NCBI RefSeq assembly: GCF_900109325.1
Contig: NZ_FNZU01000004.1
Coordinates: 1-64,000, forward strand
Direction: 5' to 3'
Length of the DNA stretch: 64,000 nt
DNA from: Alkalibacterium pelagium
Lineage (GTDB): Bacteria > Bacillota > Bacilli > Lactobacillales > Carnobacteriaceae_A
This document shows, one piece after another, positions 27,526 through 39,091 of the stretch (its first letter is position 1; each line of letters starts with the position of its first letter). Both the position numbers and the translations under genes were made by a program. Below the pieces are notes generated by a model. The model saw only the letters and a list, made by a program, of their open reading frames with translations, had not been told where the DNA came from and searched no databases.

Positions 27526-27677
27526 GTCTTTATTGATGTTTTATAACTGACAAGAGACTTGTAATTAACCCTAACCTATTTCTCTATTATTTCTAAGCAA
27601 ACATTAACACAAGTTTGTGATGTTTTTAGCAAACTATAATTGAACCGCTTACACATTAAAATGATGGAGGGCTTTAA

Positions 27678-29164
27678 TTGATTACATTTCTATTAGGTAT
27701 TACTGTACTTATATTGGGTTATATTTTCTACGGAAAATTTATCGAAAAAAATTTCGGTATAGAACTTAAACGTACTACGCCTGCCTTTGAGCTTGCAGAC
27801 GGAAACGATTATGTCGTTATGGGCACTAAAAAAAATCCACTGATTCAGCTTCTCAACATTGCCGGGACAGGTCCTATTTTCGGTCCGATCATGGGAGCTT
27901 TATATGGACCTGCTGCTTTCATATGGATCATATTCGGAAATATATTTGCCGGTGCAGTGCATGATTTCATGCTTGGAATGATTTCACTTCGTAATGAAGG
28001 GGCTCACTTGCCTGAACTGGCTGGACGTTATCTTGGTAAAATGATGAAGCACGTCGTTAATGCCTTTGCCGCTCTCCTTCTTCTTTTAGTAGGAACAGTA
28101 TTTGTTACCTCACCGGCTAACCTTTTAGCAAATCTGACACCGGGTTGGATGGGAGCAGGATTGTTAACATTAGTTATATTTGATTATTATATTTTATCCA
28201 CTCTCCTGCCCATCGATAAACTTATCGGGAAAATTTATCCGTTCTTTGGTGCTCTGCTCATTATCAGTACTTTTGCTATATTCATCTCAATGCTTGGTAG
28301 AGGAGAATCTATTCCAAACTTGACTCTGACTACACTGAGAAATACTCATCCTAGTGGTGTAAGTTTATTTCCTGGTATTTTCTTTACGATTTCATGTGGG
28401 GCTATGTCAGGCTTCCATGCTACTCAGACTCCGATTATTTCCCGTACACTCGACAGCGAATCGGATGCCCGCTTCGTATTTACGGCATGATGACTATGGA
28501 GGGAATCATCGCTATGATCTGGGCTGCAGCAGCTATGGCTTTCTATCAGGCTCCTGTATTAAGTGGAGTGATTGCGGAAGGAACAGCTTCTCTAGCAGTT
28601 GAACAGATCGCCCGTCATTATCTAGGGGCTGTTGGTGGTACATTTGCAATTCTGGGTGTAATTGTATTACCGATTACTTCTGGAGATACCGCTTTTAGAA
28701 GTCTTCGAATGATTATAGCCGATTACTTGAATATTTCTCAAAAAGAAATTGCCAAACGCTTAATGATCACTATCCCAATTTTTATCCTGTCAATTATGCT
28801 GACATTTATGGACTTCAACATCTTATGGCGATACTTTAACTGGGCTAACCAGGCGACAGCTGCTATTGCCTTGCTTGTTTCAACTCGTTATCTCTTCCTG
28901 AAAGGCAAAAATTATCTTGTTACGCTTGTTCCTGCTTCATTCATGCTCTACGCTGTAACTGTCTATATCCTTAATGAACAAATTGGATTAGGACTGAACT
29001 ACACACTTTCGTTGATCATCGGTCTGTTTATTGCCATAGGCTTACTCGGTCTGTTCTGGTATTCTGGTCTCAAACAAAAAGGTCAATTGGACTCTACTCA
29101 TGTTCTTTTAAATGATCATCTTTCTATTCAGGAAGTACGTGCAGCAAGAGAAATAGTGTTATAA
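27678..29164 (+). pseudogene. CstA-family peptide/pyruvate transporter, split by a one-base frameshift
   Basis: Two overlapping frames (27678-28490 and the second ending at 29164) together encode one CstA-like protein of about 495 residues with many hydrophobic helices. The first half ends TISCGAMSGFHATQTP...ARFVF and then runs into a stop. The second half resumes at YGMMTMEGIIAMIWAAAAM in the -1 frame. Inserting one T in the short T run at 28479-28481 would restore a continuous family-like sequence. Translation begins at TTG (27678) behind GGAGGG. Short CstA proteins import amino acids, peptides or pyruvate. Either the gene is inactive or the base is a sequence error. Everything else is intact, which favours a recent event or an error. 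Confidence 0.85.
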
Positions 29165-29200
29165 ACTAGCCGATCAACTGACTATATAAACTGACAATTG

Positions 29201-29230
29201 GCAGCTGCTTTTAACAGTAGCTGTCTTTTA
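29201..29230 (+). terminator. Terminator after the cstA-like gene
   Basis: GCAGCTGCT pairs with AGTAGCTGT around TTTAAC, followed by CTTTTA. A short T-run makes it moderate. Confidence 0.6.
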
Positions 29231-29285
29231 TGTGATGGATCTGGACGATGGGGTCTTCTCTGCTACTGTACGGGCTTTTCTGAGC

Positions 29286-29318
29286 AAAAAAAAACGCACC
29301 CTTTTTCAGGGTGCGCTC
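29286..29318 (-). terminator. Terminator of the gyrA operon
   Basis: On the minus strand GCGCACCCT and AGGGTGCG form a stem around GAAAA, followed by eight or more T. Confidence 0.9.
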
Positions 29319-29336
29319 ATACGTCTACGCTACTGT

Positions 29337-31859
29337 TCAGCTTTCTTCAGAAGACTCTGATGCATCTTGGTCGATTATTTCTTCGCCGTTATCTTCTTCA
29401 TTAAGCGGTTCGTCCACTTCTATGTCATCTTCCACTTCAACTTTAGCTAAGGTAGAAACATAATTACCTTCTTCAAGCCTCATTAGACGGACACCTTGAG
29501 TCGCACGTCCGGTTTTGGAAATGTTATTCGCGTGGAATCGGATCACTACACCACTTGTAGTGATGAGCATGATATCTTCCTCTCCAGACACTGTCTTCAA
29601 GCCGATAAGCGGACCATTTTTCTCCGTGATATTGGCTGTCTTGACGCCTTTTCCACCACGTCCGCGAATCGCGTACTCTGAAGCTTCAGTACGTTTTCCA
29701 TACCCATTCTCAGTAATGACCAGAACTTCTGACTCAGGACCCATTATATCTGTCCCGACTACATAGTCATCCTCTCTCAAACGGATTCCTCGGACGCCCG
29801 ATGCTGCTCGTCCCATACTTCGGACTTCATCTTCATGGAAACTGACGGCATACCCCTGTCTCGTTCCAATAATGATGTGGTCGTCGCCATGAGTGACCGA
29901 TACGTTGATCAGTTCATCGTCGTCTTTGAGAACAATTGCTTTCAGGCCGCTCGTACGGATATTTTCAAAGTCAGAAAATGCTGTACGTTTGACCGTTCCT
30001 TGACGAGTCGTGAAGAACAGCTGGTCTTTATCATCTGTTTCACCACGGGTACTGATGATGGCCTGAATCTTCTCATCATTTTCGATCCCGAGGAAGTTGA
30101 TTGCCGGGATCCCTTTTGCCGTACGTCCATACTCAGGAACTTCGTAGCCTTTAGCTTTGTATACTTTACCGGTATTGGTAAAGAACAGCAGAAGATCATG
30201 CGTCGAGCAGGTCAGAAGGGTCTCAACGAAGTCATCCGTGTTCGTGCCCATGCCTTTAACGCCGCGTCCTCCACGATTCTGAGCTTTAAATTCAGATATC
30301 GCCATGCGCTTCATGTAGCCGTTATGAGACAGGGTGACAGCAATTTCTTCTTCTTCGATCAGGTCTTCATCTTCAATACTCAATGCTTCGCCTATAAGAA
30401 GTTCTGTTCGTCGATCGTCTCCATGTTTTTCAGCGATTTCTTCGAGTTCAGTTGCAATGATTTCATGAACCCGTTCAGGTCTGGCAAGAATGTCTTTCAA
30501 GTCTTCAATTGTTGCAAGAAGATCCTGATACTCCCCTTCGATCTTTTCACGTTCCAGACCGGTCAGACGGACCATTCTCATATCCAGAATGGCTTGTGAC
30601 TGACGATCGCTCAGACCGAATCGTTCCATCATGGCCTGTTTCGCTGCATCGCCCGTCTGTGATCCTCTGATGATCGATATGATTTCATCGATATGGTCAA
30701 GAGCAATACGTAATCCTTCAAGTATATGAGCTCGGGCTTCCGCTTTTTTCTTGTCAAATTCAGTGCGTCGTCTGATGACGACTCTCTGGTGCTTGAGGTA
30801 CTCTGTTAAAATCTCTTTTAATCCAAGTGTCTTAGGAATGCCGTTAACGATTGCCAGCATATTGAAGCCGAATGATGTCTGCAGAGGCGTCATTTTATAT
30901 AAGTTGTTTAGAATGACACTCGCTGAAACGTCTCTTCTGACATCAATGACCACACGCATACCGTCTCGGTCCGATTCGTCATTAAGGTCTGTAATTCCTT
31001 CGATTCGCTTGTCTCTAGCCAGATCGGCAATACGCTCGACCAGTTTAGCTTTGTTTACCAGGTAGGGTATTTCGTCTACGATAATACGTTCTTTTCCATT
31101 AGGCTGAACTTCGATACGTGCTTTCGCTCCGATTTTGATCGAACCTCGTCCGGTTTCATATGCTTTTCTTATCCCAGACTTGCCCATGACCATGGCTCCC
31201 GTAGGAAAGTCCGGTCCAGGCAATACCTCCATCAAATCGGCGATAGTCGCCTCTTCGTTCTCCATCAGTACACGACAGGCAGCGATGACTTCTCGAAGAT
31301 TATGCGGAGGAATATTTGTCGCCATCCCCACTGCGATCCCAGAGGCCCCGTTGACTAGAAGGTTCGGGAATCGTGCAGGCAGAACATTCGGTTCTCTCTC
31401 TGAACCATCATAGTTGTCGTGATAATCAACTGTGTCTTTATTGATATCCCGAAGCATTTCCATAGCGATCTTACTCATTTTTGCTTCTGTATAACGCATA
31501 GCTGCCGCGCTGTCTCCATCGACGGAACCAAAGTTACCATGTCCGTCAATCAGAGGGTTACGGAAACTGAAGTCCTGTGACATACGGACCATAGATTCAT
31601 AGATGGCAGAGTCCCCGTGCGGGTGGTATTTACCCATAACGTCTCCGACGATACGGGCTGACTTCTTATACGCTTTGTCAGGCGTCATACCAAGTTCGTT
31701 CATTCCATACAAAATACGGCGGTGTACAGGTTTCAGTCCATCACGCACATCCGGCAGGGCACGTGACACGATCACGCTCATTGCATAATCGAGAAACGAC
31801 TTTCTCATTTCACTCGATAGATTGATTTTATCCATTCGTGCTTCTCTTTCTTCAGCCAA
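29337..31859 (-). CDS. gyrA: DNA gyrase subunit A
   Basis: This is an 840-residue subunit. Start TTG at 31859 follows AAGGAGG; relatives begin at the same place. The breakage-reunion domain has [19 protein letters not shown], and the catalytic tyrosine is in [10 protein letters not shown]. The serine and glutamate of GDSAIYE are the quinolone-sensitive form. The C-terminal beta-pinwheel has repeated blades and the gyrase box region near RGGRGVKGM. The tail is acidic. With GyrB it introduces negative supercoils using ATP. It lies downstream of gyrB in the yaaA-recF-gyrB-gyrA operon. Confidence 0.97.
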   Translation of the reverse strand: MAEEREARMDKINLSSEMRKSFLDYAMSVIVSRALPDVRDGLKPVHRRILYGMNELGMTPDKAYKKSARIVGDVMGKYHPHGDSAIYESMVRMSQDFSFRNPLIDGHGNFGSVDGDSAAAMRYTEAKMSKIAMEMLRDINKDTVDYHDNYDGSEREPNVLPARFPNLLVNGASGIAVGMATNIPPHNLREVIAACRVLMENEEATIADLMEVLPGPDFPTGAMVMGKSGIRKAYETGRGSIKIGAKARIEVQPNGKERIIVDEIPYLVNKAKLVERIADLARDKRIEGITDLNDESDRDGMRVVIDVRRDVSASVILNNLYKMTPLQTSFGFNMLAIVNGIPKTLGLKEILTEYLKHQRVVIRRRTEFDKKKAEARAHILEGLRIALDHIDEIISIIRGSQTGDAAKQAMMERFGLSDRQSQAILDMRMVRLTGLEREKIEGEYQDLLATIEDLKDILARPERVHEIIATELEEIAEKHGDDRRTELLIGEALSIEDEDLIEEEEIAVTLSHNGYMKRMAISEFKAQNRGGRGVKGMGTNTDDFVETLLTCSTHDLLLFFTNTGKVYKAKGYEVPEYGRTAKGIPAINFLGIENDEKIQAIISTRGETDDKDQLFFTTRQGTVKRTAFSDFENIRTSGLKAIVLKDDDELINVSVTHGDDHIIIGTRQGYAVSFHEDEVRSMGRAASGVRGIRLREDDYVVGTDIMGPESEVLVITENGYGKRTEASEYAIRGRGGKGVKTANITEKNGPLIGLKTVSGEEDIMLITTSGVVIRFHANNISKTGRATQGVRLMRLEEGNYVSTLAKVEVEDDIEVDEPLNEEDNGEEIIDQDASESSEES

Positions 31860-31910
31860 GTCTTTCTTCCTCCTTAAACTCACTCAGTGCTCTTTTCTGG
31901 TAGGCAGGTA

Positions 31911-33857
31911 TTAAATATCGATATTCTGAACGTACTGAGCATTTTCTTCGATAAAGTCGCGTCGTGGTTCGACTTTTTCACCCATCAGCATGTCAAAAAT
32001 CAGATCGGCTTCGATCGCATCATCAACAGTGACCTGAAGCAAGCGTCTGTTTTCGGGATTCATCGTTGTTTCCCACAACTGTTCAGCATCCATTTCCCCT
32101 AGTCCTTTATAACGCTGAATGAAAGGCTTAGGCGTCGCTGGGATCTCTTTAAGGTAATCCTCCAATTCTTTCTCAGAATCAAGGTAGGCCTCTTTTTTGC
32201 CCTGTTTAACTTGATATAGAGGTGGCTGGGCGATATAAACGAACCCAGCTTCGACAACCGGTCGCATATAACGGTAAAACAGCGTCAGAAGAAGCGTACG
32301 AATGTGCGCCCCATCGACGTCCGCATCGGTCATGATGATCAGCTTGTGGTAACGGGCTTTTTCAACTTCAAATTCTTCTCCAAAACCTGTACCCATCGCT
32401 GTAAAGAGCGAACGAATCTCTTCGTTGGCAAGGATTCTATCTAAAGAAGCTTTTTCGACGTTCAGGATTTTACCTCGAATAGGCAGAATAGCCTGGAACA
32501 GACGGGACCGTCCCTGCTTGGCTGATCCGCCGGCTGAGTCTCCCTCAACGATGAAGATTTCAGATTTTTCCGGGTCTTTTGACGAACAGTCTGCCAGCTT
32601 ACCTGGAAGATTACTGATCTCCAGTCCATTTTTCTTGCGCGTCACTTCTCTTGCCCGCTTGGCTGCCAGTCTGGCTTTTGCCGCGAGCAGTGCTTTTTCA
32701 ATGATTTTCTTACTAGTCTGCGGGTTCTCCATCAGAAAGCGGTCGAAATGCTCACTGAACAGACGGTCCGTGATCGTACGGACTTCAGAATTACCCAGTT
32801 TGGTCTTCGTCTGTCCCTCAAATTGAGGATCCGGATGCTTGATGCTTAATACAACGGTCAGACCTTCCCGCACATCTTCCCCGCTGACATTATCTTCATT
32901 TTCCTTGATGAATTTGTTTCTACGGGCATAATCATTGATGATACGAGTCAATGCTGTCTTAAAACCTGATTCGTGCATCCCACCTTCATAGGTGTGAATG
33001 TTATTGGCAAAACTCATGATGTTCATGTGGTAGCCGTCTGTATGCTGCAGAGCCACTTCAACAGCAATTCCGTCCTGCTCATCTTCCAGGTAGATAGGTT
33101 CCTCATAAAGAACCGTCTTGCTCTGGTTAAGGTAATCGACATAGCTCTTGATTCCCCCGTCGTACTGGTACTGTAGACGGACCGGTTCAGCGTCTCTCTG
33201 ATCTTCGATTGAAATGGACAGACCGCGGTTGAGGAAAGCCAGTTCACGGATACGGGTAGCCAGTTTATTGAAATCATAGACTGTCGTTTCCTGGAAAATT
33301 TCAGCATCCGCTTTGAAACGGACCACTGTACCGGACTTGTCTGTCGTACCGGTTTCTTTCAAGTCGTACATGACCGCACCACGCTCATAGCGCTGGTTAT
33401 AAACTTTTCCATTTTTATGAACATCAACTTCAAGGTATTCTGACAACGCATTAACAACGGATGATCCTACCCCGTGAAGTCCGCCGGAAACTTTATACCC
33501 TCCGCCACCGAATTTTCCTCCTGCGTGAAGGATCGTAAAGACGGTCTCAACAGCCGGGCGACCGGTTTTAGCTTGGATATCGATCGGAATTCCACGTCCG
33601 TCATCCTTGACCACAATCAGATTGCCCGGTTCAATAATGACTTCGATGTTTTCAGCATGCCCAGCCATCGCTTCGTCAATGGAGTTATCAACGATTTCCC
33701 ATACCAGGTGATGGAGTCCTTCAGAACTCGTCGATCCGATATACATCCCTGGTCGCTTACGGACAGCTTCCAGACCTTCAAGCACTTGGATCTGACTCGC
33801 ATCATATTCTTCTCTTAATTCTACTACTTCTTTAGGTGTCAATTGTTCGTCTGCCAC
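31911..33857 (-). CDS. gyrB: DNA gyrase subunit B
   Basis: This is a 648-residue subunit. GTG at 33857 lies one base after the recF stop, with GGAGAG in the recF end as ribosome site. The GHKL ATPase domain has [11 protein letters not shown] and [15 protein letters not shown]. The TOPRIM domain has [13 protein letters not shown] and [11 protein letters not shown]. The ending [20 protein letters not shown] is typical of GyrB. Tight spacing implies translational coupling with recF. Confidence 0.97.
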   Translation of the reverse strand: MADEQLTPKEVVELREEYDASQIQVLEGLEAVRKRPGMYIGSTSSEGLHHLVWEIVDNSIDEAMAGHAENIEVIIEPGNLIVVKDDGRGIPIDIQAKTGRPAVETVFTILHAGGKFGGGGYKVSGGLHGVGSSVVNALSEYLEVDVHKNGKVYNQRYERGAVMYDLKETGTTDKSGTVVRFKADAEIFQETTVYDFNKLATRIRELAFLNRGLSISIEDQRDAEPVRLQYQYDGGIKSYVDYLNQSKTVLYEEPIYLEDEQDGIAVEVALQHTDGYHMNIMSFANNIHTYEGGMHESGFKTALTRIINDYARRNKFIKENEDNVSGEDVREGLTVVLSIKHPDPQFEGQTKTKLGNSEVRTITDRLFSEHFDRFLMENPQTSKKIIEKALLAAKARLAAKRAREVTRKKNGLEISNLPGKLADCSSKDPEKSEIFIVEGDSAGGSAKQGRSRLFQAILPIRGKILNVEKASLDRILANEEIRSLFTAMGTGFGEEFEVEKARYHKLIIMTDADVDGAHIRTLLLTLFYRYMRPVVEAGFVYIAQPPLYQVKQGKKEAYLDSEKELEDYLKEIPATPKPFIQRYKGLGEMDAEQLWETTMNPENRRLLQVTVDDAIEADLIFDMLMGEKVEPRRDFIEENAQYVQNIDI

Positions 33858-33858
33858 T

Positions 33859-34980
33859 CTATTCACTCTCCATTTCGATTTGACCACTACGCACATTGAA
33901 GATACGCGGATGATGAAGCAATTCCTTTTTCACGCCGTCCAGACTTGTCGTTGTCAGAAAGGTCTGGACTTTATCTTGTATCGTTTTCAGCAGGTGAGTC
34001 TGTCGTTCATCGTCCAGCTCACTCAGTACATCGTCCAATAATAAAACGGGGTACTCCCCCGTCATCTCGTTCATTAATTCAATTTCGGCCAGTTTCAGAC
34101 TCAACGCTGTTGTCCGCTGCTGTCCCTGAGACCCGTAAGTCTGGACATTCTTCTCATTGACAAAAAATCGGATGTCGTCCCGATGAGGACCATAGAGCGT
34201 TGTGCCCTGTTCCTTCTCTCTCTGCTCATGCTTTTTATACTGCTTCAGCAGATCGTTCATCAGCTGCTCCTTATCCGTTTCTGATGTCACAGAAAAAGAA
34301 GAGGCATACTCAAGCATCAGCGTTTCTTTCCCCTGGGAGATGTCTGAATGAATGGGACGTGCCCAGTTCTCCAGTCGTCTCGTGAAGGAAAAGCGCTGAG
34401 CAAGCAGTTCAGCCCCTTCGGCCGCCAGCTGTTCATTTAGGATACTTAGATAGGTCTGATCCAGTTTGCCGCTTTTTCTATGCTGTTTTAAGTAAGCATT
34501 GCGCTGTTTCAGGACTTTCTGGTACTCAACAAGGTGATACAGATAAATGGAACTCATCTGACCCATTTCCATATCCAGAAACTTCCGTCTCACAGAAGGG
34601 GATCCTTTAACGAGGGACAAGTCTTCGGGAGCAAACAGAATCACGTTCAGGTGTCCGATATATCGGCTGAGCTTCTTCTGTTCAAGATGATTGAGCTTTG
34701 CTTTCTTCCCTTTTTTAGAAAGAATGATTTCAAGAGGATACTCGCCGCTGGATTTCTCGACCGTTCCAGCTACCCGGGCAAAATCCTGATCCCATCCGAT
34801 CAGCTCTTTATCGTTGGAAGTCCGGTGACTCCTCGTCATAGCCAGCACATAGATGCTTTCCATGATATTCGTTTTTCCCTGAGCATTCTCGCCCAGAAAG
34901 ACGTTGATCTGGTTGGAAAAGGTCACCTCTGCATTAGAATAATTGCGGTAGCCCTTCAACGTCAGTTTCTTTAAATACAT
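33859..34980 (-). CDS. recF: DNA replication and repair protein RecF
   Basis: This 373-residue SMC-like ATPase helps load RecA at gaps. Walker A is in [15 protein letters not shown], and Walker B with signature helix in [16 protein letters not shown]. The start overlaps the yaaA stop by one base (TGATG), and the stop is one base before gyrB. This is the usual origin-region order. Confidence 0.96.
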   Translation of the reverse strand: MYLKKLTLKGYRNYSNAEVTFSNQINVFLGENAQGKTNIMESIYVLAMTRSHRTSNDKELIGWDQDFARVAGTVEKSSGEYPLEIILSKKGKKAKLNHLEQKKLSRYIGHLNVILFAPEDLSLVKGSPSVRRKFLDMEMGQMSSIYLYHLVEYQKVLKQRNAYLKQHRKSGKLDQTYLSILNEQLAAEGAELLAQRFSFTRRLENWARPIHSDISQGKETLMLEYASSFSVTSETDKEQLMNDLLKQYKKHEQREKEQGTTLYGPHRDDIRFFVNEKNVQTYGSQGQQRTTALSLKLAEIELMNEMTGEYPVLLLDDVLSELDDERQTHLLKTIQDKVQTFLTTTSLDGVKKELLHHPRIFNVRSGQIEMESE

Positions 34981-35213
34981 CAGTTATCCTCATTTTGAGC
35001 TGATTCTAAAAGATAGGTCCCGAAGCCTTCCACCTTGATGACATCTCCAGGATGCAGTTTGCGGCCACGACGGTTATCCGGTTCATCATTGACCCAGACG
35101 GTATAGTCCATCAGGAAAGGCTTGGCCATTCCTCCGCTCGATATAATCGTCGCATGCTTCAGAAATTGTCCCAGTGTAATGACTGATTGATCGATTTGTA
35201 TTATTTCCGGCAC
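34980..35213 (-). CDS. yaaA: S4-domain RNA-binding protein YaaA
   Basis: This is a 77-residue protein with GTG start and AAAGGAG nine bases upstream. An S4 fold (about residues 12-65) with ITLGQFLKHA, GGMAKPFL and NRRGRKLHPGDVI is the signature of the small YaaA/RlbA protein found between dnaN and recF in Firmicutes. It probably binds ribosomal RNA; the precise role is unsettled. Confidence 0.93.
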   Translation of the reverse strand: MPEIIQIDQSVITLGQFLKHATIISSGGMAKPFLMDYTVWVNDEPDNRRGRKLHPGDVIKVEGFGTYLLESAQNEDN

Positions 35214-35284
35214 TGTAATCGGCTCCTTTAAAAAGCAAAGACGCGGATCAGATCATCCACGTTCTGCATAATTTCTCTTCTTAT

Positions 35285-35313
35285 ATTATACCTTATTTCG
35301 AAGTGTGAAACAA
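35285..35313 (-). promoter_or_regulatory. Promoter of yaaA-recF-gyrB-gyrA
   Basis: On the minus strand TTGTTT (35308-35313) and TATAAT (35285-35290) are 17 bases apart, about 70 bases before yaaA. Confidence 0.7.
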
Positions 35314-35329
35314 ATTTTTATGGGAAAAA

Positions 35330-35800
35330 ATCCGGTCTCATCGATTTTAAGGGTAAAATGACAAATCCTTCTTTTTTATTCAAATTCGCTTAGACTCTTT
35401 ATATTTAAATTTTCAGGTTATTTAAGAGAATTATGTATCAGTGATCCAGCACTGGATCATACAATCTTAGGATAAGGAGTAAAATGTGGAAAAATTCCTT
35501 ATTTAACTGTCTATCTGATAGTTTATCCAACTGGAAAGTCTCTGTAGTGTAAAGTAGTCAATAAATGTGATTTCACTGACCACTTAGCTGATAAAATAAT
35601 CTAGGAGGAAAGAGAAAATTCAATCATTGCCACACCCATCAGGGTCGTCTGCTCCGATTGGCACATATCTGCCCATTACAGCCCACTAAACTGACTAATC
35701 ATGTCGAGCAGGCAATCAAAGACGGATAACTGTCATTATAATTTACTCAGGCCCTCCTTCTCTTTTAAAATGATAGCTAAGGAGCAGTTTCACCGGTTGT
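35330..35800. other. Gene-free spacer with several dyads, between yaaA and dnaN
   Basis: No gene is supported. It contains an 18-base palindrome with a two-base centre (TGATCCAGCACTGGATCA, 35442-35459), a dyad AACTGTC/GATAGTT (35505-35523) and AAGTAGTCA with TGACCACTT (35552-35585, one mismatch). The irregular series of hairpins resembles the arrays near 6.3 and 14.3 kb but lacks a clean period. In most relatives dnaN and yaaA are closer together. Confidence 0.5.
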
Positions 35801-35805
35801 ATAAC

Positions 35806-35837
35806 ACAAAAAGACCCGACAGCATCGGGTCTTTTCT
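35806..35837. terminator. Terminator of the dnaA-dnaN operon
   Basis: AAAGACCCGA and TCGGGTCTTTT form a stem around CAGCA. On the minus strand it is followed by TTTTTGTG. It lies just after the dnaN stop and is symmetric. Confidence 0.85.
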
Positions 35838-35860
35838 GCTTATATTCAATTTATATTCAT

Positions 35861-37000
35861 TTATGTGGACGTACGGATCGGTGTGATTAGCTGAATGAAT
35901 TCATTCTTGTCTTCACTTGGAACCAGAACGAATGGACGCAAGGTAGAAATCAGTTTAAGTGTGATATCCACAGGTCCAAAAGTCGTCAAGGCAGCTTTCA
36001 AATAGTCCGGATTGAAAGAAATCTCCATTTCTTCACCAGAAATAGACTGAGTAGTGACCTGCTCGTTTACTCGCCCGACTTCTGGAGAATTACCGGTAAT
36101 TTCCACAGTATCATCTTTCACCGAGAGTTTAACGACGTTGTTTTTACCTTCGTGAGAAAGAAGAGACGCTCTTTCCACAGCTCCAAGAAGGATCTGTGCC
36201 TCAAGAGTTACTTCTGTTGCGGAACTATCAGGGATCAGACGGTCCGTGTCAGGATAATTTCCTTCCAGTAGTCTTGAGTAGAACAAGGTGTCTTCAGTCT
36301 TGAAGAGGATCTGGTTCTCAGCGATTGCTACTTCTATTTCATCCAGGCTGTCATCCAGCAGTCGAGTCAGTTCCTGAAGGCTCTTACCAGGAATAACCAG
36401 ATTGTAAGACAGGCTTTCAGTTCCCTCAACTGGAATCACACGCTGGCTTAGTCGGTGACTGTCTGTAGCAACAGCTTTAAGCTTTCCATCATTGATGGTC
36501 AAATGAATCCCTGTCAGGATCGGACGACTTTCATGAGTCGATACGGCAATGACGGTCTGTTTGATAATTTTCTTAAGTAAGTTGACCGGAAGTGTAAATG
36601 ACTGGGTCGTATCGATTTCCGGAAGATGCGGATAGTTGGCAGCATCCAGTCCGTTAATGATGAATGAAGATGATGCAGACGTAATGGCTGTCTGAACTCT
36701 GTCTTTCACTTCAACAGTAAAGGTTTCATCTGGGAGTTTATTGACGATATCACTGAAGAAACGTGCCGGTTGAAGGACGATCTGACCTTCTTCTTCTATA
36801 GTCAGACCAGACTGTTCATCTGATTTTCTGACGAACGTTTCAATCGAAATGTCAGAGTTGCTGCCTGTCAGCTGTAACCCATCTTCTGAAGCAATCAGTT
36901 TGATTCCTGTAAGAATTGGAATAGTTGATCTAGATGATACAGCGAGTTGAACATCTTTTAATTTTTTTAGAAACGCTGATCGATTAACTGTAAATTTCAT
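35861..37000 (-). CDS. dnaN: DNA polymerase III beta sliding clamp
   Basis: This is a 379-residue clamp subunit. ATG at 37000 (MKFTVNRSAF) has GGAGG six bases upstream. Three clamp folds are present. ATDSHRLSQR and the C-terminal LITPIRT are family features of the partner-binding cleft. It forms a dimeric ring on DNA that holds polymerase III. It is cotranscribed with dnaA across the origin spacer. Confidence 0.97.
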   Translation of the reverse strand: MKFTVNRSAFLKKLKDVQLAVSSRSTIPILTGIKLIASEDGLQLTGSNSDISIETFVRKSDEQSGLTIEEEGQIVLQPARFFSDIVNKLPDETFTVEVKDRVQTAITSASSSFIINGLDAANYPHLPEIDTTQSFTLPVNLLKKIIKQTVIAVSTHESRPILTGIHLTINDGKLKAVATDSHRLSQRVIPVEGTESLSYNLVIPGKSLQELTRLLDDSLDEIEVAIAENQILFKTEDTLFYSRLLEGNYPDTDRLIPDSSATEVTLEAQILLGAVERASLLSHEGKNNVVKLSVKDDTVEITGNSPEVGRVNEQVTTQSISGEEMEISFNPDYLKAALTTFGPVDITLKLISTLRPFVLVPSEDKNEFIQLITPIRTST

Positions 37001-37026
37001 ATGCATCCTCCAATAATAAATTGAGT

Positions 37027-37179
37027 ACCCGTTTATAATTATATAGTAAATAAATTCTTAGTAATAGTAGTAGGACCTGTGTATACTGTGGAAAACGTAA
37101 ATTCCATCTGAGACAGAAGGTTTTCCACTTGTGGATAAGTTGTGGATAAAGTTGTGGGTGACTTGAGACTTTATCCACA
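37027..37179. other. oriC part 1: AT-rich unwinding region, DnaA-trios and DnaA boxes (dnaA-dnaN spacer)
   Basis: Perfect DnaA boxes lie at 37130-37138, 37141-37149 (reverse) and 37171-37179 (forward). Further left is a short GC-containing step (GACCTG), then a run of triplets TAG-TAA-TAG-TAG-TAG (37059-37073) and an AT-rich stretch (37031-37058). Read on the minus strand, the order boxes, GC step, trios and AT region is the arrangement described as the bacterial basal unwinding system. This spacer is therefore the probable duplex-opening site. Confidence 0.8.
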
Positions 37180-37186
37180 AGTGCGA

Positions 37187-38521
37187 TCAGAGACTTTTTT
37201 TTATTTCTTCGATCTGGTCTCTCAATTCGCTGTCATTTTCTTCATTAAGAGCTTTCTTAATCTTTTCATGGGCATGAATGACAGTAGTATGATCTTTTCC
37301 GCCGAATTCTTTTCCAATTTTAGGAAGAGATGTGCTGGTAAGCTCTCGTGAAAGATACATAGCGATCTGTCTAGGCAAAACGATCTGTCTGACCCGTTTT
37401 TTCCCTTTCAGGTCAGCGAGAGAAATCTGATAGTACTTGCAGACCTTCTGCTGAATGGAAGCAATCGATACATTCTGCTTGGAATCATTCTTGACCATGC
37501 TTTTCAGTGCATCGGCAGCCAGGCTGGTCGTAATGTCATTGCGCTGGATTGCGGAATAAGCCTGTACGCGAACAAGAGCACCTTCAAGCTCTCTGATATT
37601 CGAATCGATCTGCCCGGCAATATAGCTTAAGGTATCGTTAGGTATTTCCAGACCTTCTGCGTTAGCTTTCTTACGTAAAATCGCGATACGGGTTTCCAGA
37701 TCTGGCGGAGTAATGTCTACGGATAATCCCCATGCGAAGCGAGATACCAGACGTTCCTGAAGTTTAGGAATTTCGTTAGGCAGCCGGTCACTTGTCAGTA
37801 CGATCTGTTTCCGGTCGTCATACAGGGCATTGAAAGTATGGAAAAACTCTTCTTGAGTCCCTTCCTTGTCAGCAAAGAACTGAATATCATCGACTAATAG
37901 TAAGTCTACATTCCGGTACTGCTGGCGGAATTTTTCCTGGGTTCTGTTCTGGATCGAATTGATAAAATCATTGGCAAAATTTTCACTCGATACATATTTG
38001 ATTTTTGCGTTAGGGTTGATCTGAAGGTACTGGTGACCGATCGCATGCATCAGGTGTGTCTTTCCCAATCCAACGCCTCCATAAAAGAACAGCGGATTAT
38101 AGATCGTACCAGGTTCTTCAGCAACGACTAAGGCAGCGGCATGGGCCATCTGATTGCCCTTTCCGATGACAAATGTATCAAATGTATATTTGCTGTTCAA
38201 TGTACTTGAAACGGGCTGAGTTTCGAAAGCCTGAACAGTCTGCGTGTCTTCCTGTTCTTCATGGGCAGCCTGCTCCTCTGCTGTGACAAATAAAGGAGAA
38301 ATTTCACGTCCCAGAAACTCATAAAGATATTCTACGACTCTAGTCGAGAGATTATTCTTCCAATACTCCTTATGTAATGTCGAAGGCACTTCGATAGTGA
38401 CTGAATTATTTGTTATCCGGACGAGGTTGGCACTGTGGATCCAAGTGTCGTAACTGACTTTTGACAAAGTTTCTTTAAATTTTTCCTGTAGATAACTCCA
38501 TGTTGACTGTAAATCGTCCAT
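37187..38521 (-). CDS. dnaA: Chromosomal replication initiator DnaA
   Basis: This 444-residue initiator has four domains. Domain I (about 1-85) binds partner proteins. A short linker (about 86-110) contains many E, Q and T. The AAA+ domain has Walker A in [15 protein letters not shown] and Walker B in [14 protein letters not shown]. The C-terminal DNA-binding helix-turn-helix carries the signature [15 protein letters not shown]. It is flanked on both sides by DnaA boxes. Confidence 0.98.
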   Translation of the reverse strand: MDDLQSTWSYLQEKFKETLSKVSYDTWIHSANLVRITNNSVTIEVPSTLHKEYWKNNLSTRVVEYLYEFLGREISPLFVTAEEQAAHEEQEDTQTVQAFETQPVSSTLNSKYTFDTFVIGKGNQMAHAAALVVAEEPGTIYNPLFFYGGVGLGKTHLMHAIGHQYLQINPNAKIKYVSSENFANDFINSIQNRTQEKFRQQYRNVDLLLVDDIQFFADKEGTQEEFFHTFNALYDDRKQIVLTSDRLPNEIPKLQERLVSRFAWGLSVDITPPDLETRIAILRKKANAEGLEIPNDTLSYIAGQIDSNIRELEGALVRVQAYSAIQRNDITTSLAADALKSMVKNDSKQNVSIASIQQKVCKYYQISLADLKGKKRVRQIVLPRQIAMYLSRELTSTSLPKIGKEFGGKDHTTVIHAHEKIKKALNEENDSELRDQIEEIKKSL

Positions 38522-38579
38522 TTTTTTCCTCCTCGCCGATAAGATGCTTTTTACATTTTATCACGTATGATTTAAGTTT

Positions 38580-38970
38580 TCCACAATAGGTTTTAATTGT
38601 TGATAATCTTTCCTCAGGATGTACAAAAAGATATCCACAGGGCAGATCTGGTTGTGAGTAAGTGAAAATAGATGTATACTTTTTTACAGGGGATGTGGAT
38701 AACTATTACATAATTAAGACTGATATACCAGCTTTAATGAGAGTTATGCACAATCTTTAAATGGCTGTGCATGACTCTTGTAAACACGCTGTGAAACTGT
38801 GGAAAACATGTTGAAAGTGATGTGCGTTACTTTTTTGTGGATGACTTGTATCAAGAGGGTGTGGACAAGTATTCTGCATAAATAACTGGCGAAAATCTGA
38901 ATTTGTGACATAAATGTGGGGATCAGTCTAATCGTTATTTCTTATATAAAGAAGCAATTACTCAGAAATG
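38580..38970. other. oriC part 2: DnaA-box cluster upstream of dnaA
   Basis: Perfect boxes lie at 38694-38702 (reverse, TGTGGATAA) and 38744-38752 (TTATGCACA). One-mismatch boxes include 38631-38639 and 38766-38774. TGTGGA-type half sites occur near 38836 and 38860. The region is AT-rich and gene-free between the divergent dnaA and rpmH. It likely supplies the upstream half of a two-part origin and autoregulates dnaA. Confidence 0.75.
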
Positions 38971-38971
38971 C

Positions 38972-39000
38972 TTGACAAATGGTCAAATGTTTTCTAAAAT
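38972..39000 (+). promoter_or_regulatory. Promoter of rpmH
   Basis: TTGACA (38972-38977) and TAAAAT (38995-39000) are separated by 17 bases, about 90 bases before rpmH. Confidence 0.8.
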
Positions 39001-39091
39001 AACATAGTCTGTCTAGATATTAATGCAGTCACTAACTTTATGCTTATTGATAAGTCAGAGGACAAAGGAAAGATTCAGGAGGTGTTTCTCA

